A DNA stretch of 64,000 bases, taken from positions 1 to 64,000 of the forward strand of contig CALUII010000003.1 of assembly GCA_944320665.1 (NCBI GenBank), written 5' to 3'. Below the pieces are notes generated by a model. The model worked only from the letters and a program-made list of their open reading frames with translations. It was not told the DNA's origin and did not search any database. Below, piece after piece: positions 52,936 through 60,451 of this stretch. The position numbers and the translations under genes are program-made. Each line of letters begins with the position of its first letter. The stretch's first letter is position 1. The stretch comes from an uncultured Alistipes sp. (GTDB lineage Bacteria > Bacteroidota > Bacteroidia > Bacteroidales > Rikenellaceae).

Positions 52936-53648
52936 TTCCCGAGGCAACGACGGTAGAGGGCTACCGTATTTTCGAGTCCGTAGTAGAGTGCGTCGCAGAT
53001 CAGCGCATGGCCGATCGAGACCTCGTCGAGCCAGGGAATCCGCTCGGCGAAATAGCTCAGGTTGTCCAGGTTGAGGTCGTGTCCGGCGTTGAGTCCGAGG
53101 CCCTGGCGGCGGGCCTCCTCGGCCGCAGCAACGTAGGGGGCGATGACCCGTTCGCGGTCGAGGTGGTAGTCACGCGCATAGGCCTCCGTGTAGAGCTCCA
53201 CGCGGTCGGCACCGCACGCCTTCGCTCCGGCCACCATCTCGGGCACAGGGTCGACGAAGATCGAAACGCGGATCCCCTTCTCATGGAAACGGCCGATCAC
53301 CTCGGTCAGAAAGGCCCGGTTTGCAAGCGTATCCCAACCGGCATTCGACGTGATGGCATCGGGCGCATCGGGCACCAGGGTCACCTGCGCCGGCACCACT
53401 TCGCACACCAGGTCGATGAACGACGGGATGGGGTTGCCCTCGACGTTGAGTTCCGTATGCAGCACGCGCTTCAGGTCGCGCACATCGCCGTAGCGGATGT
53501 GCCGCGCATCGGGACGCGGATGGACCGTGATGCCGTCGGCACCGAACCGCTCGATGTCGCATGCGGCCCGCACCACGTCGGGCATATTGCCGCCGCGTGA
53601 GTTGCGCACCACGGCGATCTTATTGACGTTTACACTCAACTTTGTCAT
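52932..53648 (-). CDS. pdxJ: Pyridoxine 5'-phosphate synthase
   Basis: TIM-barrel enzyme that condenses the PdxA product with 1-deoxyxylulose 5-phosphate to form pyridoxine phosphate. The 238-residue protein has [44 protein letters not shown] (active-site His/Arg), [18 protein letters not shown] and [12 protein letters not shown]. All expected motifs are present. With pdxA at 18889-19995 this shows the DXP-dependent vitamin B6 route. It is the first gene of the operon with cca and patatin, and divergent from nadK. Confidence 0.97.
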   Translation of the reverse strand: MTKLSVNVNKIAVVRNSRGGNMPDVVRAACDIERFGADGITVHPRPDARHIRYGDVRDLKRVLHTELNVEGNPIPSFIDLVCEVVPAQVTLVPDAPDAITSNAGWDTLANRAFLTEVIGRFHEKGIRVSIFVDPVPEMVAGAKACGADRVELYTEAYARDYHLDRERVIAPYVAAAEEARRQGLGLNAGHDLNLDNLSYFAERIPWLDEVSIGHALICDALYYGLENTVALYRRCLGK

Positions 53649-53657
53649 AAAAATACG

Positions 53658-53665
53658 TATATTTG
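53658..53665 (+). promoter_or_regulatory. -7 box of nadK
   Basis: TATATTTG; TTTG at 53641-53644 is the nearest -33-like element, at a short 13-bp spacing. Start of transcription near 53672 lies inside the pdxJ -7 box on the other strand. Confidence 0.55.
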
Positions 53666-53670
53666 CAGGT

Positions 53671-53678
53671 CAAAGATA
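53671..53678 (-). promoter_or_regulatory. -7 box of pdxJ
   Basis: TATCTTTG on the minus strand. The predicted start near 53664 falls inside the nadK -7 box, so the two promoters face each other and should exclude simultaneous binding. Confidence 0.55.
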
Positions 53679-53701
53679 ACGATTTTTTCCAAACTCCGCC
53701 G

Positions 53702-54583
53702 ATGAACATCCTACTTTTTTCGCTGCCTCGCCGCAGCCCGCGCATCGACGCCATCCGCCGGATTTTCGACGCTCTCGACCGCCACGCGCTCCCCTATGCC
53801 GTGAACGAAGAGTTCGCCCTCGAGGTGCAGCGCCTGATCGGAATCGAGATCCCCTCCGACCGAACCTACGGAGCCCGCATCCCCGCAACGTGCGACCCGC
53901 AGAGCGTGATGGTCTGCTACGGCGGAGACGGTACACTGCTCGAGGGGGCACACCGCCTGCACGGTGCGCCGCTGCCCATCGTCGGCATCAACTCGGGCCA
54001 CCTGGGCTTCCTGGCCTCGGCCGCAACGGACGACATCGACACCCTCTTTGCCGATCTGGCAGCCGGCCGCATCCGCACCGAGCCGCGCACGCTGCTCAAC
54101 GTCTGCGGCGACTTCGACCAGAAGCCCGATTCGACACTCGCCCTCAACGAATTCTCGGTTCAGCGTCACGGCGCCGAGATGATCTCCGTCGAGACCTACG
54201 TCAACGGCCAGATGGTCGCCACCTACCACGGCGACGGCGTGGTGGTCTGCACGCCCACCGGCTCGACCGCCTACTCGCTCAGCGCCGGCGGCCCGGTCGT
54301 CGCCCCGCAGTGCGGCTGCCTGGTGATCTCGCCGCTGGCGCCCCACAACCTCACGATGCGCCCGGTGGTAATCCCCGACACGGCCGAGGTGAAGCTGCAC
54401 ATCCGCACGCGCCACACCTCGGGATTCGTCACCCTCGACAACCGCATCTACCCCATCCACAACGGCGCCTCGTTCACCGTCAGACGCGCCGAACAACGGA
54501 TTTATCTGGCCGTAGCGCACAATATATCGTTCTACGACACGTTACGCAATAAGATGATGTGGGGCGTCGACATCCGCAGTTGA
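53702..54583 (+). CDS. nadK: NAD kinase
   Basis: Phosphorylates NAD to NADP. The 293-residue protein from ATG 53702 has the GGDGTLLEGAHRL motif with the catalytic Asp, GINSGHLGFLAS, LNEFSVQRHG and the glycine-rich TPTGSTAYSLSAGGPVV. Length is normal. A TTG at 53663 keeps the frame open but lies inside the promoter. Followed by uppS after 96 bases, beginning a conserved nadK-uppS-bamA-ompH order on the plus strand. Confidence 0.95.
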   Translation: MNILLFSLPRRSPRIDAIRRIFDALDRHALPYAVNEEFALEVQRLIGIEIPSDRTYGARIPATCDPQSVMVCYGGDGTLLEGAHRLHGAPLPIVGINSGHLGFLASAATDDIDTLFADLAAGRIRTEPRTLLNVCGDFDQKPDSTLALNEFSVQRHGAEMISVETYVNGQMVATYHGDGVVVCTPTGSTAYSLSAGGPVVAPQCGCLVISPLAPHNLTMRPVVIPDTAEVKLHIRTRHTSGFVTLDNRIYPIHNGASFTVRRAEQRIYLAVAHNISFYDTLRNKMMWGVDIRS

Positions 54584-54652
54584 CCCTCAACGAAAATACG
54601 CAACCGCGGATACCCAAATCCACAACAGGGTTTCGCGTTTGAATTATTTACC

Positions 54653-54660
54653 TATATTTG
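54653..54660 (+). promoter_or_regulatory. -7 box of uppS
   Basis: TATATTTG 20 bases before the uppS ATG at 54680; no TTG at the usual distance. The predicted leader is about 13 nt. It would allow the uppS-bamA-ompH genes to be read separately from nadK. Confidence 0.5.
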
Positions 54661-54679
54661 CACTCTCGATACCTACCGA

Positions 54680-55417
54680 ATGATGAGTGAAGAGCATCGT
54701 ATACCGCGCCACGTGGCGATCATCATGGACGGCAACGGCCGCTGGGCCGAACTGCACGGCATGGAACGCTACGAAGGGCACACACACGGCATCGAACCGA
54801 TCCGCATCGTCCTGCGCACGGCCGCCCGTCTCGGCGTGCAATACCTCACGCTGTATGCCTTCTCGACCGAGAACTGGGGCCGCCCGGCCAACGAAGTCCG
54901 CGCCCTCATGGAACTCTTCTGCCGCTGCGCCATCAACGAAATGCCCGAACTCAAGGCTCAGGGTGTACGCGTGCGCGTGATCGGCGACCGCAGCCACTTT
55001 TCGGACGAGGTCCGCCACCGGCTCGAAGAGCTCGAAGACGGAACACGCAACGGAACGCGGCTGACCCTTGTACTGGCCATCGACTACTCGTCGCGCCTCG
55101 AAATCGTCGAGGTCGCCCGGGAATTGGCCCGCATGGCGGCCGCAGGCGCACTCGATCCCGAGGCTATCGACGAGCAGCACTTCGCCGATGCTCTCTGGAC
55201 GGCGGGTATGCCCGATCCCGACCTGGTGATCCGCACCAGCGGCGAACAACGCCTGAGCAACTTCCTGCTGTGGCAGGCCTCCTATGCGGAACTCTATTTC
55301 CCGGAGGTGCTGTGGCCCGACTTCGGCGAGAAGGAGTTCGTGCGCGCCCTCGAAGCCTATGCGCAGCGCGACCGCCGGTTCGGATTGGTTAAGAACACTA
55401 CACACAACGTTGACTGA
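54680..55417 (+). CDS. uppS: Isoprenyl transferase (undecaprenyl diphosphate synthase)
   Basis: Cis-prenyltransferase that builds the C55 lipid carrier for peptidoglycan and glycan export. The 245-residue protein has HVAIIMDGNGRWAELHGMERYEGHTHG with the catalytic Asp, LYAFSTENWGRP and DLVIRTSGEQRLSNFLLWQ, and ends with the YAELYFPEVLWPDF helix. Length is normal. bamA starts 18 bases downstream, so both belong to the envelope-assembly transcript. Confidence 0.96.
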   Translation: MMSEEHRIPRHVAIIMDGNGRWAELHGMERYEGHTHGIEPIRIVLRTAARLGVQYLTLYAFSTENWGRPANEVRALMELFCRCAINEMPELKAQGVRVRVIGDRSHFSDEVRHRLEELEDGTRNGTRLTLVLAIDYSSRLEIVEVARELARMAAAGALDPEAIDEQHFADALWTAGMPDPDLVIRTSGEQRLSNFLLWQASYAELYFPEVLWPDFGEKEFVRALEAYAQRDRRFGLVKNTTHNVD

Positions 55418-55435
55418 GAAGAGATAGCGAGACAG

Positions 55436-58006
55436 ATGAACCGTTTCCACAAGACCCTCCTGACGACAGCAGCTTCGGCGCTGATCGGCTCGGGATTTCT
55501 CTATGCCCAAACACCCGTCGCTCCGCCCGCAACGTCGAATCGGCCGTCGGCCGACTCGATACGGACCGACTCCATCGCCCCCTTCCCGGAGAATGCCCCC
55601 ATGTTCGAAGGGGCCCCGCGCCGCTACATCCTGCGGCGGGTCAACGTACGCGGCGTACAGTACCTCAACCACCAGAGCGTCAAATCGTCGGCCGGTCTGA
55701 TCGAGGGCGACTCTATCTACCTGCCCAGCGACTTCATCAGCCAGGCCATCTCGCGACTGTGGGACCGCAAACTCTTCTCCGACGTGAAGATCGGCGCCTC
55801 GATCGAAGGCGATTCGGTCGACCTGGAGCTCTTCCTGAAGGAGCGTCCGCGCGTCTATGACTGGAAGTTCGAAGGCGTCACCAAAGGCAAGCAAAAGGAC
55901 CTCATGGAGAAACTCAAGCTGCGCCGCGGTACCGAATTGTCGGACTACGTAATCGACAAGAACAAACGCCTCATCCGCGAATATTGGGCCGAAAAGGGCT
56001 TCCGCAATGCTTCGGTCGACGTCCGCATCGAGAACGACAGCATGCGCCCCAATGTGGTGAACGTCACCTTCGTGGTCGACCGCAAACAGAAGGTCCGCAT
56101 CGGCGCCATCAACTTCACGGGCAACGAGGTCTTTACGGACAAACGCCTGCGCCGCACCTTCAAGAAGACGCACCAGACCGGCATCAACTTCTTCCGCAAC
56201 ACCAAACTCAAGGAGGCCGACTATGCCGACGATCAGGAGCTGCTCATCGACTTCTACAACTCGCGCGGCTACCGCAACGCCACCATCATACGCGACTCGA
56301 TCTACCCGATCAACGAAAAACGGATCGGAATCGATATCGACGTCTCGGAGGGCGAAAAATTCTACATCCGCAACATCACGTGGGTCGGCAACTCGGTCTA
56401 CGACACGGAGTATCTGCAACGCCTCTTCGGCTTCAACAAGGGCGACACCTACGACAAAAAGTCGATGCATACCCGCCTGGGTGTGGGCAAGGAGGATAAT
56501 CCGGAAAATATCTCGGTACACTCGCTCTACCAGAACGAGGGCTACCTGGCCTCGCAGATCGAGCCCTCGGAGATCATCGTCGGACGCGACTCGATCGACC
56601 TCGAAATCAAAGTCTTCGAGGGACGACCGTTCACAATCAACGACGTGGTCATCTCGGGCAACAACCGCCTGGACGACGAGATCATCCGCCGTGAACTCTA
56701 CACGCGTCCGGGCGAACTCTACAACCGGGCCCTGCTGATGCAGACGCTGCGTACGCTCGCCGGCATGAGGCAGTTCAATGAAGAAGCCCTCATGCCCGAC
56801 ATCCAACCCGTCTCGAACGACCTGGTCAATATCGGCTTCCCGCTCGAGGAGACCGCCTCGGACCAGTTCAACATCGCCGGCGGTTGGGGCTCGGGCACCT
56901 TTGTGGGCTCGGTCGGCATCACGCTGAATAACCTGTCGCTCAAGAACTTCTTCAAGAAAGGCGCCTGGTCTCCCTACCCCATGGGACAGAACCAACGCCT
57001 CGGCATCTCGGCCCAGACGAACGGTACCTACTATAAGGCCTTCTCGCTGAGTTTCACCGACCCGTGGCTCGGAGGCCGCAAGCCCAACTCGTTCACACTG
57101 TCGACCTACTTCTCCGAACAGACCGACGCCTACTACATCTTGCAAAAAGCCAGCGCCTATTTCCGCACGTTCGGTGTCGCTGCCGGACTGGGCAAACGCC
57201 TCGACTGGCCCGACCCGAACTTCACGCTCTATACGGAGTTGACCTACGAGCGCTACTCGCTCAAGGACTGGAACTACTTCATCATGAAGAACGGTTCGGC
57301 CAACCTGCTTTCGCTCAAGTTCGTCTTCGGCCGCAGTTCGGTCGACCAGCCGCTCTACCCGCGCCGCGGTTCGGAATTCAGCGCCTCGGTACAGTTTACG
57401 CCTCCCTACTCGCTCTGGGATGGCAAGGACTACGCCGATCCCACGCTCAGCGACCACGAACGATACAAGTGGATCGAATTCCACAAGTGGCAGTTCAAGG
57501 CCCAGTGGTTCCAGGCCCTGAGCCGCAATTCGAACCTCGTGCTGATGGCCAAGGCCGAGATGGGTTATCTGGGCAACTACAACCGAAACAAGGTCTCGCC
57601 CTTCCAGCGCTTCGAAGTGGGTGGTGACGGTATGTCGGGATACAACGTCTACGGTATCGACATCATCGGTATGCGCGGTTACGAGGACGGCGCCCTCGAC
57701 CCGACGTCGCAATACTCGTGCGCGTACAACAAATACACGATCGAATTGCGCTACCCGGTGATCATGAAGCCCTCGTCGACGATCTACGTCCTGGGCTTCC
57801 TCGAAGGCGGTAACGGTTTCTCGTCGTGGAGCGACTTCTCGCCCTTCAAGATCAAACGCGCAGCCGGTGTAGGTGTACGTCTCTACCTGCCCGTGGTCGG
57901 CATGCTCGGTATCGACTGGGGCTACGGCTTCGACCACCCGAACCAGGGCGACACGACCAAACCCAACGGCAGCAAGTTCAGTTTCGTGATCGGACAGCAA
58001 TTCTGA
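55436..58006 (+). CDS. bamA: Outer-membrane protein assembly factor BamA
   Basis: Omp85 insertase that folds beta-barrels into the outer membrane. The 856-residue protein has a signal peptide ending LYAQ (about residue 24), then a Pro/Ser-rich spacer. Next come five POTRA domains (first: RRYILRRVNVRGVQYLNHQS; later VVISGNNRLDDEIIRRELYTRPGE). The 16-strand barrel includes the L6 motif MRGYEDGAL. It ends KFSFVIGQQF, with the aromatic last residue needed for insertion. Two OmpH/Skp genes follow directly. Confidence 0.96.
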   Translation: MNRFHKTLLTTAASALIGSGFLYAQTPVAPPATSNRPSADSIRTDSIAPFPENAPMFEGAPRRYILRRVNVRGVQYLNHQSVKSSAGLIEGDSIYLPSDFISQAISRLWDRKLFSDVKIGASIEGDSVDLELFLKERPRVYDWKFEGVTKGKQKDLMEKLKLRRGTELSDYVIDKNKRLIREYWAEKGFRNASVDVRIENDSMRPNVVNVTFVVDRKQKVRIGAINFTGNEVFTDKRLRRTFKKTHQTGINFFRNTKLKEADYADDQELLIDFYNSRGYRNATIIRDSIYPINEKRIGIDIDVSEGEKFYIRNITWVGNSVYDTEYLQRLFGFNKGDTYDKKSMHTRLGVGKEDNPENISVHSLYQNEGYLASQIEPSEIIVGRDSIDLEIKVFEGRPFTINDVVISGNNRLDDEIIRRELYTRPGELYNRALLMQTLRTLAGMRQFNEEALMPDIQPVSNDLVNIGFPLEETASDQFNIAGGWGSGTFVGSVGITLNNLSLKNFFKKGAWSPYPMGQNQRLGISAQTNGTYYKAFSLSFTDPWLGGRKPNSFTLSTYFSEQTDAYYILQKASAYFRTFGVAAGLGKRLDWPDPNFTLYTELTYERYSLKDWNYFIMKNGSANLLSLKFVFGRSSVDQPLYPRRGSEFSASVQFTPPYSLWDGKDYADPTLSDHERYKWIEFHKWQFKAQWFQALSRNSNLVLMAKAEMGYLGNYNRNKVSPFQRFEVGGDGMSGYNVYGIDIIGMRGYEDGALDPTSQYSCAYNKYTIELRYPVIMKPSSTIYVLGFLEGGNGFSSWSDFSPFKIKRAAGVGVRLYLPVVGMLGIDWGYGFDHPNQGDTTKPNGSKFSFVIGQQF

Positions 58007-58078
58007 TCGGGAACAAGGCCCGCGTGGCAATATAATTGAAAAAAAATCGTTAATTTTAACCGATAAAACCGAATGACC

Positions 58079-58585
58079 ATGAAAAAACTCGTATTGTCTG
58101 CCCTGCTCGCACTGGCCACGGCAGGCGCCGTATCGGCCCAAAATTACGTAATCATCCACAGCGAAAAGGTCTTCAAGTCCATCCCCGAATACACCGAAGC
58201 ACTCGAAACCGTCGACAGCCTCGGCAAAGCCTACCAGGCCCAGGTGGATCAACGCTTCGCCCAGGTGGAGACCCTCTACAACAGCTATATGGCCCAGAAA
58301 GCCTCGCTTTCGGCTACCAGCCGCCAGCAACAGGAGACCCTCATCCTGCAGAAGGAGCGCGAAGCCACGGAATACCAGCAGGAGATCTTCGGCGCCGAAG
58401 GTACGCTGATGAAAAAACGCATCGAACTGATCCAACCCATCCAGAAACGGGTCTTCGATGCCATCGAACGCTACGCCACACAACACGGCTACGACATGGT
58501 GCTCGACGCCTCGAACAACGCAACGCTGCTCTACAACAGCGGGTCGATCGACCATACGCAGCAGATCATCGATGCACTCAAATAA
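58079..58585 (+). CDS. OmpH/Skp-family periplasmic chaperone (first copy)
   Basis: A 168-residue trimeric 'jellyfish' type chaperone that holds unfolded outer-membrane proteins before BamA. A signal peptide (MKKLVLSALLALATAGAVSAQ) precedes YVIIHSEKVFKSIPEYTEAL, a long charged coiled coil (about 40-110: AQKASLSATSRQQQETLILQ and on), and a C-terminal IQKRVFDAIERYATQHGYDMVLDASN. An in-frame ATG two codons upstream (58073) is an alternative start. It lies 72 bases after bamA and 34 bases before a second copy. Confidence 0.9.
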   Translation: MKKLVLSALLALATAGAVSAQNYVIIHSEKVFKSIPEYTEALETVDSLGKAYQAQVDQRFAQVETLYNSYMAQKASLSATSRQQQETLILQKEREATEYQQEIFGAEGTLMKKRIELIQPIQKRVFDAIERYATQHGYDMVLDASNNATLLYNSGSIDHTQQIIDALK

Positions 58586-58619
58586 TAATTAAAAAACGAA
58601 TAATATTCAGTAAACCCCT

Positions 58620-59195
58620 ATGAAAAAAGCTATCAAATTGACCCTCGTCCTGGCGATGACGCTGGGCTGCACCTCGCTCTTCGCACAGAAATTCGGCCGT
58701 ATCGACATGCAGGCCCTGATCTTCTCGATGCCCGAAACCAAGGAGATGCAGGCCAAGATGGAGGAGTTCACCAAGAACCTCGAGGATACCTACGAGACGA
58801 TGAACGTCGAATTCAACACGAAGTACCAGGAGCTGATGAAGAATCAGGCCACACTGTCGGACGCCGTGCTGCAGATGAAGCAGAAGGAGTTGAACGAGCT
58901 GGCCAGCCGTCGCGACGAATTCGTACAGATGGCCCAGCAGGATCAGCAGAAGGAGCAGGCCCGCCTCTACACGCCGATCTACCAGAAGGCTCAGGATGCC
59001 GTGAATCAGATCGCCAAGGCCGGCGGCTATACGGCCATCTTCCAGGTAGGTCAGATGCCCTATATCGACGAGACGGCCGTGCCCGACATCCTGGCCGAAG
59101 TGCAGACGGCTCTGGGCATCGACCCGGCCGAGGCTGCCAAGGCACTGGCCGAGGCTACGAACAACGTTGCCAACAACGCACAGGCTAACAACTGA
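58620..59195 (+). CDS. OmpH/Skp-family periplasmic chaperone (second copy)
   Basis: A 191-residue paralogue of the preceding gene. It has a signal peptide (MKKAIKLTLVLAMTLGCTSLFAQ), then FGRIDMQALIFSMPETKEMQAKM and a long coiled coil (about 40-115). VNQIAKAGGYTAIFQVGQMPYIDE follows. The extra C-terminal part (about 165-191) is Ala/Asn-rich. The two copies differ clearly outside the common frame, so they are likely specialised rather than recent duplicates. A hairpin follows at 59251-59286. Confidence 0.9.
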   Translation: MKKAIKLTLVLAMTLGCTSLFAQKFGRIDMQALIFSMPETKEMQAKMEEFTKNLEDTYETMNVEFNTKYQELMKNQATLSDAVLQMKQKELNELASRRDEFVQMAQQDQQKEQARLYTPIYQKAQDAVNQIAKAGGYTAIFQVGQMPYIDETAVPDILAEVQTALGIDPAEAAKALAEATNNVANNAQANN

Positions 59196-59250
59196 TCTTT
59201 CCACCGCTCGCAGAGGGCATCCGACTGACGAGTGCTACACACATGCCGCG

Positions 59251-59286
59251 GCGAGGCGCAGATCGATGAATCTGTGCCTCGCTTTG
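59251..59286 (+). terminator. Terminator after the uppS-bamA-ompH-ompH genes
   Basis: A 13-bp stem with one G-U pair (59251-59263 and 59270-59282), followed by the short T tract ttt. Confidence 0.65.
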
Positions 59287-59372
59287 CATTGACACACCCC
59301 ACATCGCGCAGCTAACGACCGTTGGCCGGTCCCGGCGACCGACCGCTGGCCACATGATACGCATGGATCGAA

Positions 59373-59408
59373 ATGTCGCACAAAATGTCGGTTTTGTCGC
59401 CGCGACAA
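59373..59408. promoter_or_regulatory. Putative operator before the AraC-family gene
   Basis: Three TGTCG copies (59373, 59385, 59394) are followed by CGACA. The last pair forms a perfect palindrome TTTGTCG-CCG-CGACAAA (59392-59408). It lies 62 bases before the ATG and could be a binding site for the regulator itself. Confidence 0.45.
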
Positions 59409-59469
59409 ACTATTCCTCAAGGGATGACGTTATGCATAATAAACGAAACATTCAATCCGAAACCGAACA

Positions 59470-60396
59470 ATGAACACCTCCAACCATACGCAACCGGATA
59501 TTCCTTGCTACACCCTCCCGATGCTCACCAGCCGAAACGACGACCAGGAACGCCCGCTCTCGGGTCCGTTATTCCGCGACTTTCTGATCGCCCAAACCGA
59601 CTCCGTATTGGGACCATTCCGCCATCCGTGCCGGATAGCCGGTATCGTCATCGGCGTCTGCACGGCGGGTAGATGCCGCGTCGTCTCGAACCTCAATGAG
59701 CTCACGCTGGAGGCCGGTGCCATGTGCATCAGCTCCCCAAAAAACGTTCTGCAAATCATTCCGGACCGAGATTTCCGTGCCGATGTGCTGATTATTTCGC
59801 CTGAATTCATCAAACAAATCCACATCAACACTCAGCTGATGATGCCGCTGATGCTTTCGGCCGGAAACAGGCCATTCTTCACCCTCACCGAAAGCGACCG
59901 CACGGCCCTGCACTACCTTATCTACCAGATCGAACGCGAAATACAGGTTGCCACCGAGACCCACTTTACGACGGAGATTATTTGCGGACTGATCTCGGCC
60001 ACGATCTACAAAATCGGGGACATTCTGACGCGCCACGCCAACCCGCAGCCCGATGCGGCCCATGCAGCCGGACGCAACCGCGCCGAGGCCTACTTCCAAC
60101 AATTCATCCAGTTGTTGGGCAAACACTACAAATCCGAACGTTCGGTCGGATTCTATGCCCGACAGATGTGCATTACCCCCAAATACCTCACTACACTCAT
60201 CAAACGTGTCAGCAACCGTTCGGTCTCGGAGTGGATTGACGACTATGTGATCATGGAGGCAAAGACGCTGCTCCGCTACTCCTCGATGAGTGTACAGGAG
60301 GTGGCCTATCAGCTCAACTTTCCCAATCAGTCGTTTTTCGGCAGTTACTTCAAGCGCCTCACGGGGATGTCCCCCTCGCAATACAAACAGCAATAG
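59470..60396 (+). CDS. AraC-family transcriptional regulator
   Basis: A 308-residue regulator. The N-terminal part (about 1-190) is a cupin-like sensor: VLGPFRHPCRIAGIVIGVCTAGRCRVVSNLNELTLEAGAMCISSP and on. The C-terminal about 100 residues carry the double helix-turn-helix: VGFYARQMCITPKYLTTLIKRVSNRSVSEWIDDYVIMEA, then VQEVAYQLNFPNQSFFGSYFKRLTGMSPSQYKQ. The architecture is that of Bacteroidota AraC proteins that sense small molecules. No obvious target operon is adjacent: upstream is ompH and downstream the convergent tamL. Confidence 0.9.
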   Translation: MNTSNHTQPDIPCYTLPMLTSRNDDQERPLSGPLFRDFLIAQTDSVLGPFRHPCRIAGIVIGVCTAGRCRVVSNLNELTLEAGAMCISSPKNVLQIIPDRDFRADVLIISPEFIKQIHINTQLMMPLMLSAGNRPFFTLTESDRTALHYLIYQIEREIQVATETHFTTEIICGLISATIYKIGDILTRHANPQPDAAHAAGRNRAEAYFQQFIQLLGKHYKSERSVGFYARQMCITPKYLTTLIKRVSNRSVSEWIDDYVIMEAKTLLRYSSMSVQEVAYQLNFPNQSFFGSYFKRLTGMSPSQYKQQ

Positions 60397-60451
60397 CCCC
60401 GCACGGAATGCTCCGTACGGGCGATGCTGAGCCCTGCCCCCGCCGGGCGAC

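Noticed and set aside
54644..58555. 1303-codon open frame on the minus strand
   Set aside because: Antisense to uppS, bamA and the first ompH gene, all of which have clear families. The translation is a shadow.
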